Assembly: GCA_017446745.1 (NCBI GenBank)
Contig: JAFSQF010000111.1
Span: 1-60,740, forward strand
Direction: 5' to 3'
Length of the DNA stretch: 60,740 nt
DNA from: Bacteroidales bacterium
GTDB lineage: Bacteria > Bacteroidota > Bacteroidia > Bacteroidales > P3
Shown here: piece after piece, positions 59,850-60,740 of the stretch
Layout of the letters: each line of letters opens with the position of its first letter
How positions within the stretch are numbered: the stretch's first letter is position 1
Translations under genes and position numbers: made by a program
The notes under the pieces: model-generated
Seen by the model: the letters and a program-made list of their open reading frames with translations, nothing else
Databases searched by the model: none
Told to the model about the DNA's origin: nothing

Positions 59850-60740
59850 TTATTTGTTCACCTGGAATTTGGTGCAGCCATTCTTGAAGAATTCGCTGAT
59901 CTGGTTGGCAGCGGCGATACCGGCGTTGATGTTGGCCTCTTCGGTCTGGGCACCCATCTTCTTGGGCGTGGCGAAGTAGCGGCCTTCGAAAGCCTTGAAT
60001 TCGGCATCGGCATCAGGCATGATGTCGGTGATGTACTTCAGGTCGGTGCGCTCGGCCATCAGCTTGAGCAGCTCGGGCTCGTTGATGACTTCCTTGCGGG
60101 CAGTGTTGACCAGGATGCCACCCTTGTGCATCTTGTTGACGAGGGCGTAGTTGATGCTCTGCTTGGTCTCTGCGGTTGCGGGGATGTGGAGGGACACAAC
60201 GTCGCAGGTCTCGAACAGTGCTTCCTGGTTGGCGACGGCCTTGGCCATACCGCTCTGGTTGATTTGGTCGGCGGTGAGGAATGCGTCGTAGGCATAGACT
60301 TCCATGCCGAAGCCCTTGGCGATGCGGGCCACATTGCGTCCCACGTTGCCGAAAGCGAGGATACCAAGTTTCTTGCCCATCAGCTCGCTGCCGCTCTTGC
60401 CGTTGTAGAAATTGCGGACGCAGAACACAAGCAGACCCATGACGAGCTCAGCAACGGCGTTGCTGTTCTGGCCGGGGGTGTTCATGGCGACAATCTTGCG
60501 GGCGGTGCAAGCCTCGAGGTCGAGGTTGTCGTAGCCGGCGCCGGCGCGCACAACGATCTTCAGGTTCTTGGCGTGGTCAATGACCTCTTTGGTCACCTTG
60601 TCGGAGCGGACGATGAGGGCGTCGGCATCCTCGACGGCCTTGTAGAGGTCGTTCACGTCGGTATATTTCTCGAGAAGAGCCAGCTGGTGGCCATTTTCTT
60701 CGACTACTTTTCTGATTCCATCAACAGCAACCTTTGCAAA
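59850..60740 (-). CDS. serA: D-3-phosphoglycerate dehydrogenase, N-terminus beyond window
   Basis: The frame is open to the window edge, so the N-terminus is missing. The 296 visible residues include FAKVAVDGIRKVV, DADALIVRSDKVTKEV, KIVVRAGAGYDNLDLEA and the NAD-binding GILAFGNVGRNVAR. The later blocks VSLHIPATAETKQSIN and GGILVNTARKEVIN hold catalytic residues. SerA oxidises 3-phosphoglycerate to start serine synthesis. There is no C-terminal ACT domain, the short form usual in Bacteroidota. A reading that starts at the GTG at 60656 would cut the first domain and is rejected. Confidence 0.93.
   Translation of the reverse strand, partial: FAKVAVDGIRKVVEENGHQLALLEKYTDVNDLYKAVEDADALIVRSDKVTKEVIDHAKNLKIVVRAGAGYDNLDLEACTARKIVAMNTPGQNSNAVAELVMGLLVFCVRNFYNGKSGSELMGKKLGILAFGNVGRNVARIAKGFGMEVYAYDAFLTADQINQSGMAKAVANQEALFETCDVVSLHIPATAETKQSINYALVNKMHKGGILVNTARKEVINEPELLKLMAERTDLKYITDIMPDADAEFKAFEGRYFATPKKMGAQTEEANINAGIAAANQISEFFKNGCTKFQVNK

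Overview
The window comes from a bacterium of the phylum Bacteroidota, most likely order Bacteroidales. The evidence is Bacteroidota-type promoters (TAnnTTTG with an upstream TTTG), near absence of Shine-Dalgarno sequences, many short lipoproteins, a GldH-like lipoprotein, Rhs/YD-repeat toxin fragments with the GKERDEETGYGYFGARYMD core, paired anaerobic NrdD/NrdG, and a pyrophosphate-type phosphofructokinase. The genus cannot be named. Coding regions are fairly GC-rich at third positions and spacers are AT-rich. No rRNA or tRNA gene and no CRISPR array was seen.

Layout. 1-4.6 kb is an accessory island on the minus strand: an array of Rhs C-terminal cassettes, each a short shared core plus a different toxin tip, separated by small likely immunity genes. 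One cassette carries a frameshift in a nine-A run and another is a chimeric remnant. 5-25 kb is mostly housekeeping: gapA, xerD-like recombinase, a secreted phosphatase/nuclease-fold lipoprotein and an esterase, a radical SAM protein, a thioesterase, an Rpn-family nuclease, a winged-helix protein, a HAD phosphatase with hrpB, uvrC, a GldH-like lipoprotein and asd. A plus-strand run at 21.3-25.0 kb (ECF-S-like membrane protein, IspD/TarI cytidylyltransferase, CDP-glycerol glycerophosphotransferase family protein, UDP-galactopyranose mutase) looks like surface-glycan synthesis. 25-41 kb carries glnS, a GT39-like transferase, pheT, an rluB-type synthase, topB between two 8-bp-period arrays, a YggS protein, a YitT protein, rpe, rlmI and folE.

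41.0-45.4 kb is the most distinctive region: a three-gene phosphonate pathway. A 669-residue protein fuses a LicC-like nucleotidyltransferase, an HxGH cytidylyltransferase-like domain and PEP mutase. It is followed by phosphonopyruvate decarboxylase and an iron-type alcohol dehydrogenase. Together they predict conversion of PEP to 2-hydroxyethylphosphonate and possibly to a CMP-activated form for attachment to a surface polymer.

45.6-60.7 kb holds a lipoprotein, PPi-type pfk, a NAD synthetase whose glutaminase domain has lost its Glu and Cys, a PIF1-like helicase, nrdD/nrdG, a three-gene block (secreted protein, TPR protein, second Rpn nuclease) bracketed by matching palindromic arrays, mntP, an ATP-grasp-like protein, and serA cut by the window end.

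Several families of dispersed palindromic repeats are scattered through the window, and in three places they supply protein ends (UvrC and ECF-S-like N-termini, Asd C-terminus).
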